DNA of 16,100 nucleotides from Paludibacteraceae bacterium (GCA_024400275.1 JAKSMY010000046.1:1-16100); one strand, 5' to 3'; shown: positions 1 to 7,237, counted from the first letter of the stretch. Numbers and translations: made by a program. The notes: generated by a model not told the origin, from the sequence alone.

Positions 1-269
1 TATCTACTTTGGATGCCAACGGCACACCAATACATGTCTATATAGGTGATTTTGCTACCCTTGGTTATCAAGGCGAACTCAAAGGCGGCGGTGAAGAGGT
101 TATGCCGACACCTCCTATTATCCCTGCAAACCCCGAGGCACACATATCCACAGGCATCGGTGCGCTAAAAGACGGAAAATGCTCGAATGGCATATTCTTA
201 ATGAATAATCGCCTCCTCATCCGCCGCAACGGCAAACTCTTTAATGCCCTCGGCGGAAGAATGAGATAG
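1..269 (+). CDS. C-terminal end of a secreted Bacteroidales protein (5' end outside window)
   Basis: The reading frame is open from position 3 and ends at TGA... more precisely at the TAG closing codon 267-269; the first in-frame TTG at 9 is not a credible start, so this is a gene fragment. About 88 codons are visible. The last ~28 residues (NGIFLMNNRLLIRRNGKLF, then NALGGRMR) form two short hydrophobic strands with an R-x-G-K turn and a closing G. I recognise this as the style of tail often found at the C-terminus of exported Bacteroidales proteins (pattern L-x-x-G-x-L-x-I-x-R-x-G-K-x-Y/F-N-x-x-G). Upstream, a PTPPIIPANPEA stretch looks like a proline-rich linker between the tail and a preceding domain. 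That domain (VYIGDFATLGYQGELKGGG) is not recognisable. The function of the whole protein is unknown. The gene is followed 9 bases later by a GC-rich hairpin repeat. Confidence 0.6.
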   Translation, partial: STLDANGTPIHVYIGDFATLGYQGELKGGGEEVMPTPPIIPANPEAHISTGIGALKDGKCSNGIFLMNNRLLIRRNGKLFNALGGRMR

Positions 270-278
270 AAATGTTAG

Positions 279-320
279 CTCCCCCCCCCCCCCCTTACCG
301 AGGGGGGGCATGGGGGTGTC
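279..320 (-). repeat. GC-rich hairpin repeat with C14 homopolymer, copy 1
   Basis: A run of 14 C (281-294), then TTACCGA, then 7 G (302-308), then CATGGGGGTGTCC. CCCCCCCT and AGGGGGGG can pair around a 5-base loop. Read on the minus strand, the element is GGACACCCCC, a 3-4 base variable part, CCCCCTC, then GGTAAGGGGG. The second copy at 14420-14453 has the same layout on the plus strand. It begins 9 bases after a stop codon, so it may act as a terminator hairpin, but it has no following U tract. The C14 run is prone to slippage and its exact length may also be a sequencing issue. Confidence 0.75.
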
Positions 321-443
321 CTTAAAAATCGTAACATTCCTATACGTATGTTATACTTATATTATACATATAATACGGCAAAGCGCGACTCTATTTCGGG
401 ATCATCTCGCGACCACATAAAAACTGTCTAAACCAAAAATAAA

Positions 444-477
444 TCATTTTCCATTCTCAATTTTTCATTTTCCATTC
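444..477 (-). repeat. Heptamer-phased repeat (ATGGAAA / ATTGAGA family)
   Basis: Read on the minus strand, the segment divides into 7-base units: ATGGAAA, ATGAAAA, ATTGAGA, ATGGAAA, ATG. This gives an exact 13-bp direct repeat 21 bases apart (444-456 and 465-477). The same type of unit occurs at the end of smpB (about 14401-14421), also just upstream, in the same orientation, of a copy of the GC-rich hairpin repeat. It lies 6 bases before the -33 box of the rpsO promoter. Confidence 0.6.
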
Positions 478-483
478 AAAAAG

Positions 484-515
484 TTTGCATATATCAAATT
501 TTTGTTGTACCTTTG
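484..515 (+). promoter_or_regulatory. Bacteroidetes-type promoter of rpsO
   Basis: -33 box TTTG at 484-487, a 20-base spacer, and -7 box TACCTTTG at 508-515. This matches the known Bacteroidetes primary sigma consensus (TTTG, 19-21 bases, TAnnTTTG). Transcription should start near 520-523, about 100 bases before the rpsO start codon, leaving room for the structured leader. Confidence 0.85.
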
Positions 516-519
516 CAGC

Positions 520-591
520 CCAATCACCCAATTTGTGGTTGGAACGTAAGAAATGCGGCGATGTTGTCATCAACGAATACTGCATCAGCCG
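520..591 (+). promoter_or_regulatory. Structured rpsO mRNA leader (possible S15 autoregulatory element)
   Basis: Two hairpins can be drawn between the predicted transcription start and the rpsO ATG. Hairpin 1: CCAATCAC (520-527) pairs with GTGGTTGG (535-542), 8 bp with one U·G pair and a 7-base loop. Hairpin 2: CGGCGATG (556-563) pairs with CATC-A-GCCG (583-591), 8 bp with one bulged A587; a small GTTG/CAAC stem (563-566 with 571-574) lies inside it and shares G563. S15 represses its own mRNA through leader structures in several other phyla (known). Whether this leader does so is inference. The U·G pair next to a C-G pair recalls the S15 site in 16S rRNA, but its polarity seems opposite to the one I remember. 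Confidence 0.45.
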
Positions 592-621
592 TGATTGTTT
601 AACCAAATAATAATTACTGTC

Positions 622-891
622 ATGTACTTGACATCTGAAAAAAAAGCTGAACTCTTTGCCCAATACGGCAAAGATGCCAAAAACACCGGTTCGGCAGAAA
701 GCCAAATCGCTTTGTTTACTTTCCGTATCAACCACCTTACCGAGCACCTGAAAGCAAACCGCAAGGACTTCGGTACCGAGCGCGCTTTGACAGCTCTAGT
801 TGGTAAACGTCGTCGTCTTCTGGACTACTTAAAGGCTAAAGACATCGAACGCTACCGTGCCATCATTAAGGAGTTGGGTATCCGTAAGTAA
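622..891 (+). CDS. rpsO: 30S ribosomal protein S15
   Basis: The protein has 89 residues, the normal length for S15, a primary 16S rRNA-binding protein of the small-subunit platform. S15 family sequence is visible throughout: GSAESQIALFTFRINHLTEHL (helices 1-2, split here as GSAESQIALF and TFRINHLTEHL), the loop KANRKDF, then the RNA-binding LVGKRRRLLDYLKAKD and the end RYRAIIKELGIRK. I chose the ATG at 622 because MYLTSEKKAELF aligns with the family N-terminus. The frame stays open back to a TTG at 595, but that would add nine unrelated residues. The gene stands alone, with its own promoter and leader upstream and an intrinsic terminator downstream. Confidence 0.97.
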   Translation: MYLTSEKKAELFAQYGKDAKNTGSAESQIALFTFRINHLTEHLKANRKDFGTERALTALVGKRRRLLDYLKAKDIERYRAIIKELGIRK

Positions 892-927
892 GTGTTTAGG
901 GCACTCTACAAAATTCAGCGAACAAAG

Positions 928-956
928 ACTCTTCCCAAACGGAGGAGTTTTGTTTT
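928..956 (+). terminator. Intrinsic terminator after rpsO
   Basis: ACTCTTCC (928-935), loop CAAAC, then GGAGGAGT (941-948) form an 8-bp stem with one G·U pair, followed by TTTTGTTTT. It lies 37 bases after the rpsO stop and before the serpin gene, which suggests the two are separate transcripts. Confidence 0.8.
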
Positions 957-973
957 AGATAATACTTTATAAT

Positions 974-2101
974 ATGAAACATATATTTCTATTAGCCTTT
1001 ACCATCACGACGGCACTGCTGACAGGCTGCAAGACAACCGAGACCGCCGTAGAAGCAAAGGGTGTCCCGTCCGGTAATCAGGTACAAACGATGCCCGTTG
1101 CAAACACAGAACAAACATTCTGCTCCGAGTTACTGAAACAAAGTATAGCGGAAAAAGAAAACGTCTTTTTGAGTCCGGCTTCTGCCGCTATGGCTTTGAG
1201 TATGCTGACTCCCGGAGCCGCAGGACAGACACAACAGGAACTGAAAAACATTGTGCCTGCCATCTCGCTTGACACCACCCAACAACTCAAGGTGGCTTCG
1301 GCTATTTGGATCAACGAGGGATTCAAAGTGAAACCGGCTTTCCTGCAAGCCAACAGCAATGCCGAGGTATATGCAGGTAAGATAACGGCGAACAAAGTGA
1401 ATAAATGGGCGGACCAGCACACCAACGGCAAGATTGCGAAAATCATGTCCGAACCTATGCCCCGCTACGAAATGATTCTGACCAATGCTCTCTATTTCAA
1501 AGCACAATGGCGCAACACCTTCTATGAATTTAACACCGAAAAAGAACCTTTCTTCGGTACATTGGGCGAGAAGAAAATAGACATGATGCACCAGACAACC
1601 CACTTCCAATATAGTCAAAACGACCTTTATCAGGCTATTCGAATGTTCTATACTTCTCCCTATTGCATGGATATTATCCTTCCTCGTGAGGGGCAAAAAA
1701 TGGAAGACATCGTTGATTCCATTCAGCAAATAGATATGAGCCTCGCTCCTAAAAAGAAAGTGGAACTCAGCATGCCTAAATTCAAGATGGAATATGAGAA
1801 ACAGTTGAACGACTACCTGAAAACAATGGGATTACGCACCTGCTTCTCTCGCGAAGCCGATTTCTCCCCTTTGAGCAATACGCCCGTATATGTGGACTTG
1901 GTAAAACAAAATACCTTCCTATCCATCGACGAAGAAGGAACAGAAGCCGCTGCCGTGACTACAATAGCCATGAAAGCAATGGCATTCCGCCCCGAACCCG
2001 AACAAATATACGAGATGAAAATCAACCGACCTTTCATTCTCTTTATTCGCGAAACGGAAAGCAATCGCGTCCTATTCTTCGGAGTTATCAAAAATCTATA
2101 G
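974..2101 (+). CDS. Serpin-family protease inhibitor, lipoprotein
   Basis: 375 residues with a lipoprotein signal: LLTG-C19 after a short basic and hydrophobic segment. The serpin fold is clear: ENVFLSPASAAMALSML (62-78), NGKIAKIM (151-158), NALYFKAQW (171-179), MDIILP (232-237), VELSMPKFK (263-271) and NRPFILFIRE (351-360). The reactive-centre hinge DEEGTEAAAVTT (319-330) has the small residues at P12-P9 that mark inhibitory serpins. Counting 17 residues from E320 as in alpha-1-antitrypsin places P1 at Met336, but the loop after it is about six residues longer, so P1 is uncertain. The mature protein (~357 residues) is shorter than typical serpins, with little sequence between helix D and the NGK motif. 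Tannerella forsythia miropin is a known lipoprotein serpin of this phylum. No clear promoter is seen in 957-973. Targets are unknown. Confidence 0.93.
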   Translation: MKHIFLLAFTITTALLTGCKTTETAVEAKGVPSGNQVQTMPVANTEQTFCSELLKQSIAEKENVFLSPASAAMALSMLTPGAAGQTQQELKNIVPAISLDTTQQLKVASAIWINEGFKVKPAFLQANSNAEVYAGKITANKVNKWADQHTNGKIAKIMSEPMPRYEMILTNALYFKAQWRNTFYEFNTEKEPFFGTLGEKKIDMMHQTTHFQYSQNDLYQAIRMFYTSPYCMDIILPREGQKMEDIVDSIQQIDMSLAPKKKVELSMPKFKMEYEKQLNDYLKTMGLRTCFSREADFSPLSNTPVYVDLVKQNTFLSIDEEGTEAAAVTTIAMKAMAFRPEPEQIYEMKINRPFILFIRETESNRVLFFGVIKNL

Positions 2102-4195
2102 TCAGGAGATGTCGGAATAATGCCCCTTCTCTATACGAAGGCGGTCTAATTGGCGTTTGTAGATACGATTATACTCGTCCTCCAACTGTGCGTCCTTATC
2201 CAATATATCATTGGCGGCCTGACGCGCCTGCATCAGAATCTGACCGTCGGTAGCCAAACTGGCTATATGCAATTCAAAAGGCATACCGGATTGCAAAGTA
2301 CCGTCCATATCACCGGGTCCGCGCAGTTGTAAATCAGCCTCTGCAATACGAAAACCATCGTTGGTAGCCACCATGATGTCCATCCTTTGACGGGTTTCCT
2401 TGCTCATTTCCAAACGTGTCAGCAGGATACAATAACTTTGTTCTGCTCCACGACCGACACGACCACGTAACTGGTGCAACTGACTAAGCCCGAAACGTTC
2501 GGCATTTTCTATAATCATCACCGAAGCATTGGGCACATTAACTCCCACTTCAATCACTGTGGTTGCCACCAGAATCTGTGTCTCGCCGCGCGCAAAACGT
2601 TGCATTTGCTCGTCCTTGTCTTTGGCTTTCATTTGACCGTGCACCATGGATATTTTATATTCCGGGAAGGTCTCGCATAGCGTATTAAAGCCATTCTGCA
2701 AATCCTGCAAATCCATTTTTTCATTCTCCTTAATCAGCGGATACACCACATATACCTGCCGTCCGGCTTCAATCTGCTGCCGAATAAATGCATTGACACT
2801 CTGCCGCCGCTGTATAGAATAATGCAAGGTCTGAACAGGTTTACGTCCGGGAGGCAATTCATCAATAACACTCGTACTGAGGTCACCATGCACAGTCATT
2901 GCCAATGTACGAGGAATAGGCGTGGCTGTCATTACCAGTACATGAGGAACGGTCTCGCTCTTATTCCACAACCGGCTACGCTGCTTTACGCCAAAACGGT
3001 GCTGTTCATCGATAATAACAAGTCCCAGTCGGGCAAACTGCACCTCGTCCTCTATCAGGGCATGTGTACCTATTAGTATATCTATATCGCCCGCGCGTAA
3101 GGCAGCATGTAAGGGTTCGCGTTGTTTCTTGGTAGTGGAGCCTGTCAATAACGCCACACGTACTTCCGGCATATTCTTCAGCATACCGGTCAGCGTTTCT
3201 AAATGCTGATTGGCTAATATCTCCGTAGGAGCCATGATACATGTTTGGAAGCCATTATCGGCAGCCAACAAAGCGCATAAGAGTGCCACTAAGGTCTTAC
3301 CCGAACCTACATCTCCTTGCAGCAAGCGATTCATCTGATGTCCGCTTTTCAAATCTCCATGAATCTCCTTTACCACACGTTTTTGTGCGTTCGTTAAAGC
3401 AAACGGCAGACATTCCTTGTAAAAACGGTTGAAGCGGCTACCCACATGGGGCATCGGGTAACCGATATGTTCCTCCCGTTTCTTTTTTTGCTTCAGGATA
3501 TGCAGTTGAATATAAAACAGTTCCTCAAATTTCAGCCGTTCACGCGCTTTCTGCATTGAAGCCACATCTTTTGGAAAGTGGATATTGATTAACGCCTCCG
3601 TCAGCCCCATCAGATGATAATGCATCAGCACGTCCATTCCTATCGTTTCCGGCACACCCGTCTCCTTCAGATCCGGCATAAGTGATGCAATAATCTGTCT
3701 CATTCCTTTCGTATTCAAGCCGCAGCGTTTCATGCTTTCGGACGTTTCGTACATAGGTTCGAGCCCCTGCGTCATCTCAGGAGTGACCTTGTTCCAGAGC
3801 GTTAATTCAGGATGCACAAAGTTCCACTCATGGTTAAATCGGGACGGCTTGCCAAATAACAGATACGGGGTATTGAGTTCTAATTTCAAGAAACGTATTC
3901 CTTGAAACCACACCAATTCGCAAGTATGGCTGCCATCGTTAAACGTGGCGGATATACGTTGTGCTTTGCCGATACCAACCGGATGCCATTCCGTAATGAC
4001 ACCTTTAATCTGCACGGCTGTATCTTCGTCTTCTATTTGAGCGATGGTGTAGAATTTACTGCGGTCCACATACCGGTAGGGATACTGGTGCAACATATCG
4101 AGGGCTGTCTGCACCTTCAATTCTTTACGAAGAATGTCGGCACGACGAGTACCGACATTCTTACAATAGGTTATATCTCTTACTGATAGATCCAC
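2102..4195 (-). CDS. recG: ATP-dependent DNA helicase RecG
   Basis: 697 residues, the normal RecG length. RecG remodels stalled replication forks and branch-migrates Holliday junctions. The N-terminal wedge/OB region (about 50-150) is followed by two helicase domains: Walker A GDVGSGKT (294-301), APTEILANQH (322-331), DEQH (396-399), TATPIPRT (423-430), HGQM (519-522), ATTVIEVGVNVPNA (544-557) and QLHQLRGRVGRG (572-583). LRGPGDM (624-630) belongs to the C-terminal part. The start is a GTG at 4195: VDLSVRDITYCKNVG matches the N-terminus usual in the phylum and no in-frame ATG lies between tonB and it. The tonB stop (TAA) is in the same frame 18 codons upstream. The recG stop (2102-2104) directly abuts the stop of the convergent serpin gene. 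recG probably shares the tonB transcript. Confidence 0.96.
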   Translation of the reverse strand: MDLSVRDITYCKNVGTRRADILRKELKVQTALDMLHQYPYRYVDRSKFYTIAQIEDEDTAVQIKGVITEWHPVGIGKAQRISATFNDGSHTCELVWFQGIRFLKLELNTPYLLFGKPSRFNHEWNFVHPELTLWNKVTPEMTQGLEPMYETSESMKRCGLNTKGMRQIIASLMPDLKETGVPETIGMDVLMHYHLMGLTEALINIHFPKDVASMQKARERLKFEELFYIQLHILKQKKKREEHIGYPMPHVGSRFNRFYKECLPFALTNAQKRVVKEIHGDLKSGHQMNRLLQGDVGSGKTLVALLCALLAADNGFQTCIMAPTEILANQHLETLTGMLKNMPEVRVALLTGSTTKKQREPLHAALRAGDIDILIGTHALIEDEVQFARLGLVIIDEQHRFGVKQRSRLWNKSETVPHVLVMTATPIPRTLAMTVHGDLSTSVIDELPPGRKPVQTLHYSIQRRQSVNAFIRQQIEAGRQVYVVYPLIKENEKMDLQDLQNGFNTLCETFPEYKISMVHGQMKAKDKDEQMQRFARGETQILVATTVIEVGVNVPNASVMIIENAERFGLSQLHQLRGRVGRGAEQSYCILLTRLEMSKETRQRMDIMVATNDGFRIAEADLQLRGPGDMDGTLQSGMPFELHIASLATDGQILMQARQAANDILDKDAQLEDEYNRIYKRQLDRLRIEKGHYSDIS

Positions 4196-4200
4196 GTTGA

Positions 4201-4236
4201 ACGGGTTTAGCAGGTTTAACGGGTTTAGCAGGTTGA
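4201..4236 (-). repeat. 9-bp tandem repeat between tonB and recG
   Basis: Plus-strand units are ACGGGTTTA, GCAGGTTTA, ACGGGTTTA, GCAGGTTGA: four 9-base units, or two 18-base units with one mismatch. It fills most of the 51-base gap between the tonB stop and the recG GTG start, ending five bases before that start. The frame of recG remains open through it. Confidence 0.8.
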
Positions 4237-4246
4237 GCGTTGGGGC

Positions 4247-4921
4247 TTATTGCAAACGGAAGACAACAGGCAAAGTAAACTTAACACGTACGGGTTTACC
4301 GCGTTGCATACCCGGCTTCCACTTAGGCATAGATTTAATTACCCGGATAGCCTCTTTGTCCAATGACGGGTCAACGCTACGAACCACATTGATATCTACA
4401 ATGGAACCGTCTTTATTAACCACGAACTGGCAGATAACACGACCTTGAATACCATTTTCTTGAGCAATAACCGGATACTTGATATTCTCGCTGAGATACT
4501 TCATCATAGCAGCCGTACCACCGGGGAATTCAGGGTTATTCTCCACAATGACGAACACGACATTATCCTCTTCCTCTTCTTCTTTGATTTCTACAGGAGC
4601 CTGAATAACGACTTCCGTCTTGTCGTCCTCTGTATTGATGTTAATTTCTTCGGTCTGAACATCATCTTCCACAACATTCAGCACTTCAACCTCTTGAACG
4701 GCTGGAGGTGGAGGTGGAGGGGTTACATCCTGACTTGTTTGCTGAATTTCAATTTCCTCTTCGAAGGCAAATTCCGTGTCAGCAACCTCATACTTAGTCA
4801 CTTCCCTTTCTGTCCATTCAAGGGCAACATAACAAACGCTCAGCACGAAGACAAAACCAAGAAGCACATACGAGAACTTCTTATCTTCCAGACTGGCACT
4901 TGGGTTCTTTTTGAGTTGCAT
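4247..4921 (-). CDS. tonB: TonB-family energy transducer
   Basis: 224 residues, the inner-membrane protein that links the ExbBD proton motor to TonB-dependent outer-membrane transporters. It has a short cytoplasmic N-terminus, one membrane anchor (about 17-35), and a periplasmic linker with PPPPPP (68-73) and acidic runs such as KEEEEED (113-119). The C-terminal TonB domain (about 133-224) shows PEFPGG (130-135), IKYPVIAQENGIQGRV (147-162), VNKDGSI (168-174) and PKWKPGMQRGKPVRVKF (199-215). The linker is strongly acidic where the classical enteric TonB alternates EP and KP, a common Bacteroidetes variant. The ATG at 4921 is 38 bases from a clear promoter. Genomes of this group usually carry several TonB paralogues and no exbBD is visible nearby, so the partner transporters cannot be named. 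Confidence 0.93.
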   Translation of the reverse strand: MQLKKNPSASLEDKKFSYVLLGFVFVLSVCYVALEWTEREVTKYEVADTEFAFEEEIEIQQTSQDVTPPPPPPAVQEVEVLNVVEDDVQTEEININTEDDKTEVVIQAPVEIKEEEEEDNVVFVIVENNPEFPGGTAAMMKYLSENIKYPVIAQENGIQGRVICQFVVNKDGSIVDINVVRSVDPSLDKEAIRVIKSMPKWKPGMQRGKPVRVKFTLPVVFRLQ

Positions 4922-4959
4922 ATCAATAGATTTTAAGATTATTCCACAATTTTGGACTG

Positions 4960-4991
4960 CAAAGTTACGGAAAAAAAATCAAATACGCAAA
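4960..4991 (-). promoter_or_regulatory. Bacteroidetes-type promoter of tonB-recG
   Basis: On the minus strand: TTTG (4991-4988), 20-base spacer, TAACTTTG (4967-4960). Transcription should start near 4954, giving a leader of about 33 bases before tonB. It separates tonB from the glycan operon, whose last stop codon lies only 25 bases further upstream. Confidence 0.85.
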
Positions 4992-5015
4992 TTATTGTGC
5001 ATTTTTTGGCATTTT

Positions 5016-5990
5016 TTACTTGTTTTTGCGCTTGATTAGCCAATCTATATAGACTTGATGAAGTGAAATCAACGGCCATAAATGGTAGTGAACCAGTATT
5101 CCCATTAGCTGAAAGCCCGGTGACAAGCCCTTTAAATTGGCTATTTCATTCTCTCGATAGAGGTCAGCATATTTACGTCTCGTTTGGTTGGACGCACATT
5201 GCAGCATAAGGGCTATTTTATCCTCCACTTGTTGTCTGTAGCAATCCTCCATATTTTGCTCCCACACGCCCCACCCGCGCATCAGCCGTTCTGCCTCTTG
5301 CCAATAACGAATAAGACAATCAAAGTGCTTATCCGTCTTAACGGATGTGATGGATTGTGATTGATGGACATAATGGTACGCACTATCGGAAATCGTAGAT
5401 ATAGTATGTACATAATGCTCCATTTGGAGCATCACGATACGATCTTCCCCATAATCCAATCCTTCGGGGGCATACATTGGATGCGCTAATAACCATTTAC
5501 GCAAATACAATTTCCCCCATAATGCAGTACAATGATTCACCAAATAATTAGCGGGAAGTGAGGTTCGTAATGAATCAAAATCATGAACAATACTTCTTTG
5601 GTCACTCCAATTCTCAATAAACAAAGCAATCACCATTTCTGCTTCACTGCGGAGGGCTTCCTTTACCAAGCAGGAAACATAGTTTTTGTCTATCCAATCG
5701 TCCGAATCTACGCATGTGATATAGTCCCCTGTAGCGTTTTCTATACTTTTTCTCCGTGTGTAGGCTAATCCGTGATTCTTGTCATTGTGATAAATATGCA
5801 CTGCCGATTGCCGATGCGGATATTCGGCTACTACTTGCTCTAATAGCCCAACACTATCATCGGTGCTACCATCGTTCACAAAAACATATTCTATATTATC
5901 ATAGTCCTGCTCCATGAGCGAGCGCACGCAACGCTCAATGTATGGTGCTACATTATAAACAGGGACAGAAATGGAAACAAGTGGATTCAT
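5016..5990 (-). CDS. Glycosyltransferase family 2
   Basis: 324 residues with a GT-A fold: VSISVPVYNVAPYIERCV (5-22), VNDGSTDDS (38-46, nucleotide binding), the metal-binding DSDDW (95-99) and GED at 181-183. GT2 enzymes move a sugar from a nucleotide sugar to an acceptor on the cytoplasmic side; donor and acceptor cannot be read from the sequence. No transmembrane segment is evident, although the C-terminal third (LMGILVHYHLWPLISLHQ) is hydrophobic and may touch the membrane. Its ATG overlaps the flippase stop in an ATGA, so translation is probably coupled. It is the last gene of the five-gene operon. Confidence 0.9.
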   Translation of the reverse strand: MNPLVSISVPVYNVAPYIERCVRSLMEQDYDNIEYVFVNDGSTDDSVGLLEQVVAEYPHRQSAVHIYHNDKNHGLAYTRRKSIENATGDYITCVDSDDWIDKNYVSCLVKEALRSEAEMVIALFIENWSDQRSIVHDFDSLRTSLPANYLVNHCTALWGKLYLRKWLLAHPMYAPEGLDYGEDRIVMLQMEHYVHTISTISDSAYHYVHQSQSITSVKTDKHFDCLIRYWQEAERLMRGWGVWEQNMEDCYRQQVEDKIALMLQCASNQTRRKYADLYRENEIANLKGLSPGFQLMGILVHYHLWPLISLHQVYIDWLIKRKNK

Positions 5991-7237
5991 AGCAATTGCT
6001 TTTTCTTACACATCATTCTACAAAACATGATTTCTGCAAAACCCGACACCACAATCGCACTCACCACTACAAGTACACTCGGGCAGAGCCACAGCCCTAT
6101 GCCCGCTATCAATAGGCAGGTCAACAGAGCCACTACTTGATTCCACGTCACAAACGAATAGTGATTAGTGGAAATAAATACAAACTGCAAATAGGCACCC
6201 ACTACGAGCCATGTATAGATGCTGGCACTCAGTATCACAGCCGCCGGATATGCGTCCAACATCTCCTTGCCGCCCATAAATAAAACTATCCAATATCCTA
6301 ATGCCACTACAAAAACCATCATACCCAGTCCTATCCACCGTTCGTAACGCAAAATCTTATTAACCAGTTCACGAGTGGCTTTGGTCACCACTTCCGGGAA
6401 GAGAGCCTTATTGATACTTTGCGTGAACATACGCGGTATTTGCACCACCTTGCTTGCCAAGTCATAGATAGCAACCTCGCGCATACCCAAAAAGACACCA
6501 ATGATGTTAGTGAGCACACGCTCTTTTAAACTTCCTGCCAAATCGGTTAGGAAAAACGGCCAACCTGCCCGAACATATTCCAATATATCTGCTTTGGAAA
6601 CAGTGCAAAAACGTATGCCTTGACCTAACATATACACCATAGCCGCCACTGCTCCAAGCATCATAGTGCCTGTAACGATAGCGGCATATACCACCACCTC
6701 GCCACCTGCCGTTATCAATCCTATTACCAACGGGATTTGCGCTATGCGGCATAGCAAATTGATAACAGTGGGTATTTTCATTTGTTTCATACCCTGAAAA
6801 TACCACTGAGGGAAGAGTATATTTACCGCATTTTGAGCAAACAGAACCCAAAACAACAAGCGATGGGTAGATAGCACCTCCACATATTCAACCACAAGTA
6901 TTGCCACTGCTGCCATTACCATAAACAGAAGGCCTTTGACACAAGCCATCACAGAGACTATTTTAGACAATTGCTCTTTGTTGTCGCGGTGAAAAGAAAC
7001 GGCTTTAATAGCGGGAAAATCAAAACCAAATTCTATCACAATCTGAAAGTATTGTACAATAGTGAAAATAAACACATACCAACCATATTGCTCTATTCCC
7101 ACTCTGCGTATCACAATAGGATAAAGAACAAATCCTATCAAGGCACTTAGCAGTTGCAGGGCTGTCATATAGCCATAGTTGTCCAGCACTTTGTTTTGGT
7201 GCAACTGACTAATGATATGTTTATATTTTTGCAGCAC
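5987..7237 (-). CDS. Wzx-like polysaccharide flippase (MATE/MOP superfamily)
   Basis: 416 residues, nearly all membrane, with about 12 predicted helices (for example 23-45, 51-71, and last near VLVVVSAIVVSGFAEIMF). The N-terminal pattern LDNYGYMTALQLLSALIGF, then YPIVIRRVGIEQYGWYVF, is typical of lipid-linked oligosaccharide flippases: first helix, R-x-x-G and Y-G motifs, second helix. The role would be to move an undecaprenyl-linked glycan across the inner membrane. I accept the GTG at 7237 as start. It overlaps the GT4 gene by 17 bases; no ATG is available before residue 24, which lies in helix 1. It sits between two glycosyltransferase genes in one operon. No Wzy polymerase or ligase is present in the window. 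Confidence 0.9.
   Translation of the reverse strand: MLQKYKHIISQLHQNKVLDNYGYMTALQLLSALIGFVLYPIVIRRVGIEQYGWYVFIFTIVQYFQIVIEFGFDFPAIKAVSFHRDNKEQLSKIVSVMACVKGLLFMVMAAVAILVVEYVEVLSTHRLLFWVLFAQNAVNILFPQWYFQGMKQMKIPTVINLLCRIAQIPLVIGLITAGGEVVVYAAIVTGTMMLGAVAAMVYMLGQGIRFCTVSKADILEYVRAGWPFFLTDLAGSLKERVLTNIIGVFLGMREVAIYDLASKVVQIPRMFTQSINKALFPEVVTKATRELVNKILRYERWIGLGMMVFVVALGYWIVLFMGGKEMLDAYPAAVILSASIYTWLVVGAYLQFVFISTNHYSFVTWNQVVALLTCLLIAGIGLWLCPSVLVVVSAIVVSGFAEIMFCRMMCKKKQLL

Larger units (their letters stand above)
270..621. other. Intergenic region, 352 bases: repeat, AT-rich DNA, rpsO promoter and leader
   Basis: No gene is supported here. In order it holds a C14/G7 hairpin repeat (279-320), AT-rich DNA with TATA-type alternation (about 340-375), a 13-bp direct repeat TCATTTTCCATTC at 444-456 and 465-477, a Bacteroidetes promoter (484-515), and a folded leader before rpsO. 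The minus-strand open frame crossing this region overlaps rpsO and has no protein-like character. Confidence 0.7.

Noticed and set aside
340..375. AT-rich dyads suggestive of an operator or origin
   Set aside because: Pairing is imperfect and such alternating TA sequence gives dyads by chance; no DnaA-box cluster is seen.
961..970. Possible serpin promoter (TACTTTAT)
   Set aside because: The -7 match is partial and no TTTG lies 19-21 bases upstream.
1130..1729. 199-codon minus-strand open frame inside the serpin gene
   Set aside because: Overlaps a clear serpin on the other strand, no family similarity, no promoter.
4445..4936. 163-codon plus-strand open frame antisense to tonB
   Set aside because: Phe/Trp/Arg-rich low-complexity translation from the complement of the acidic and proline linker of TonB.
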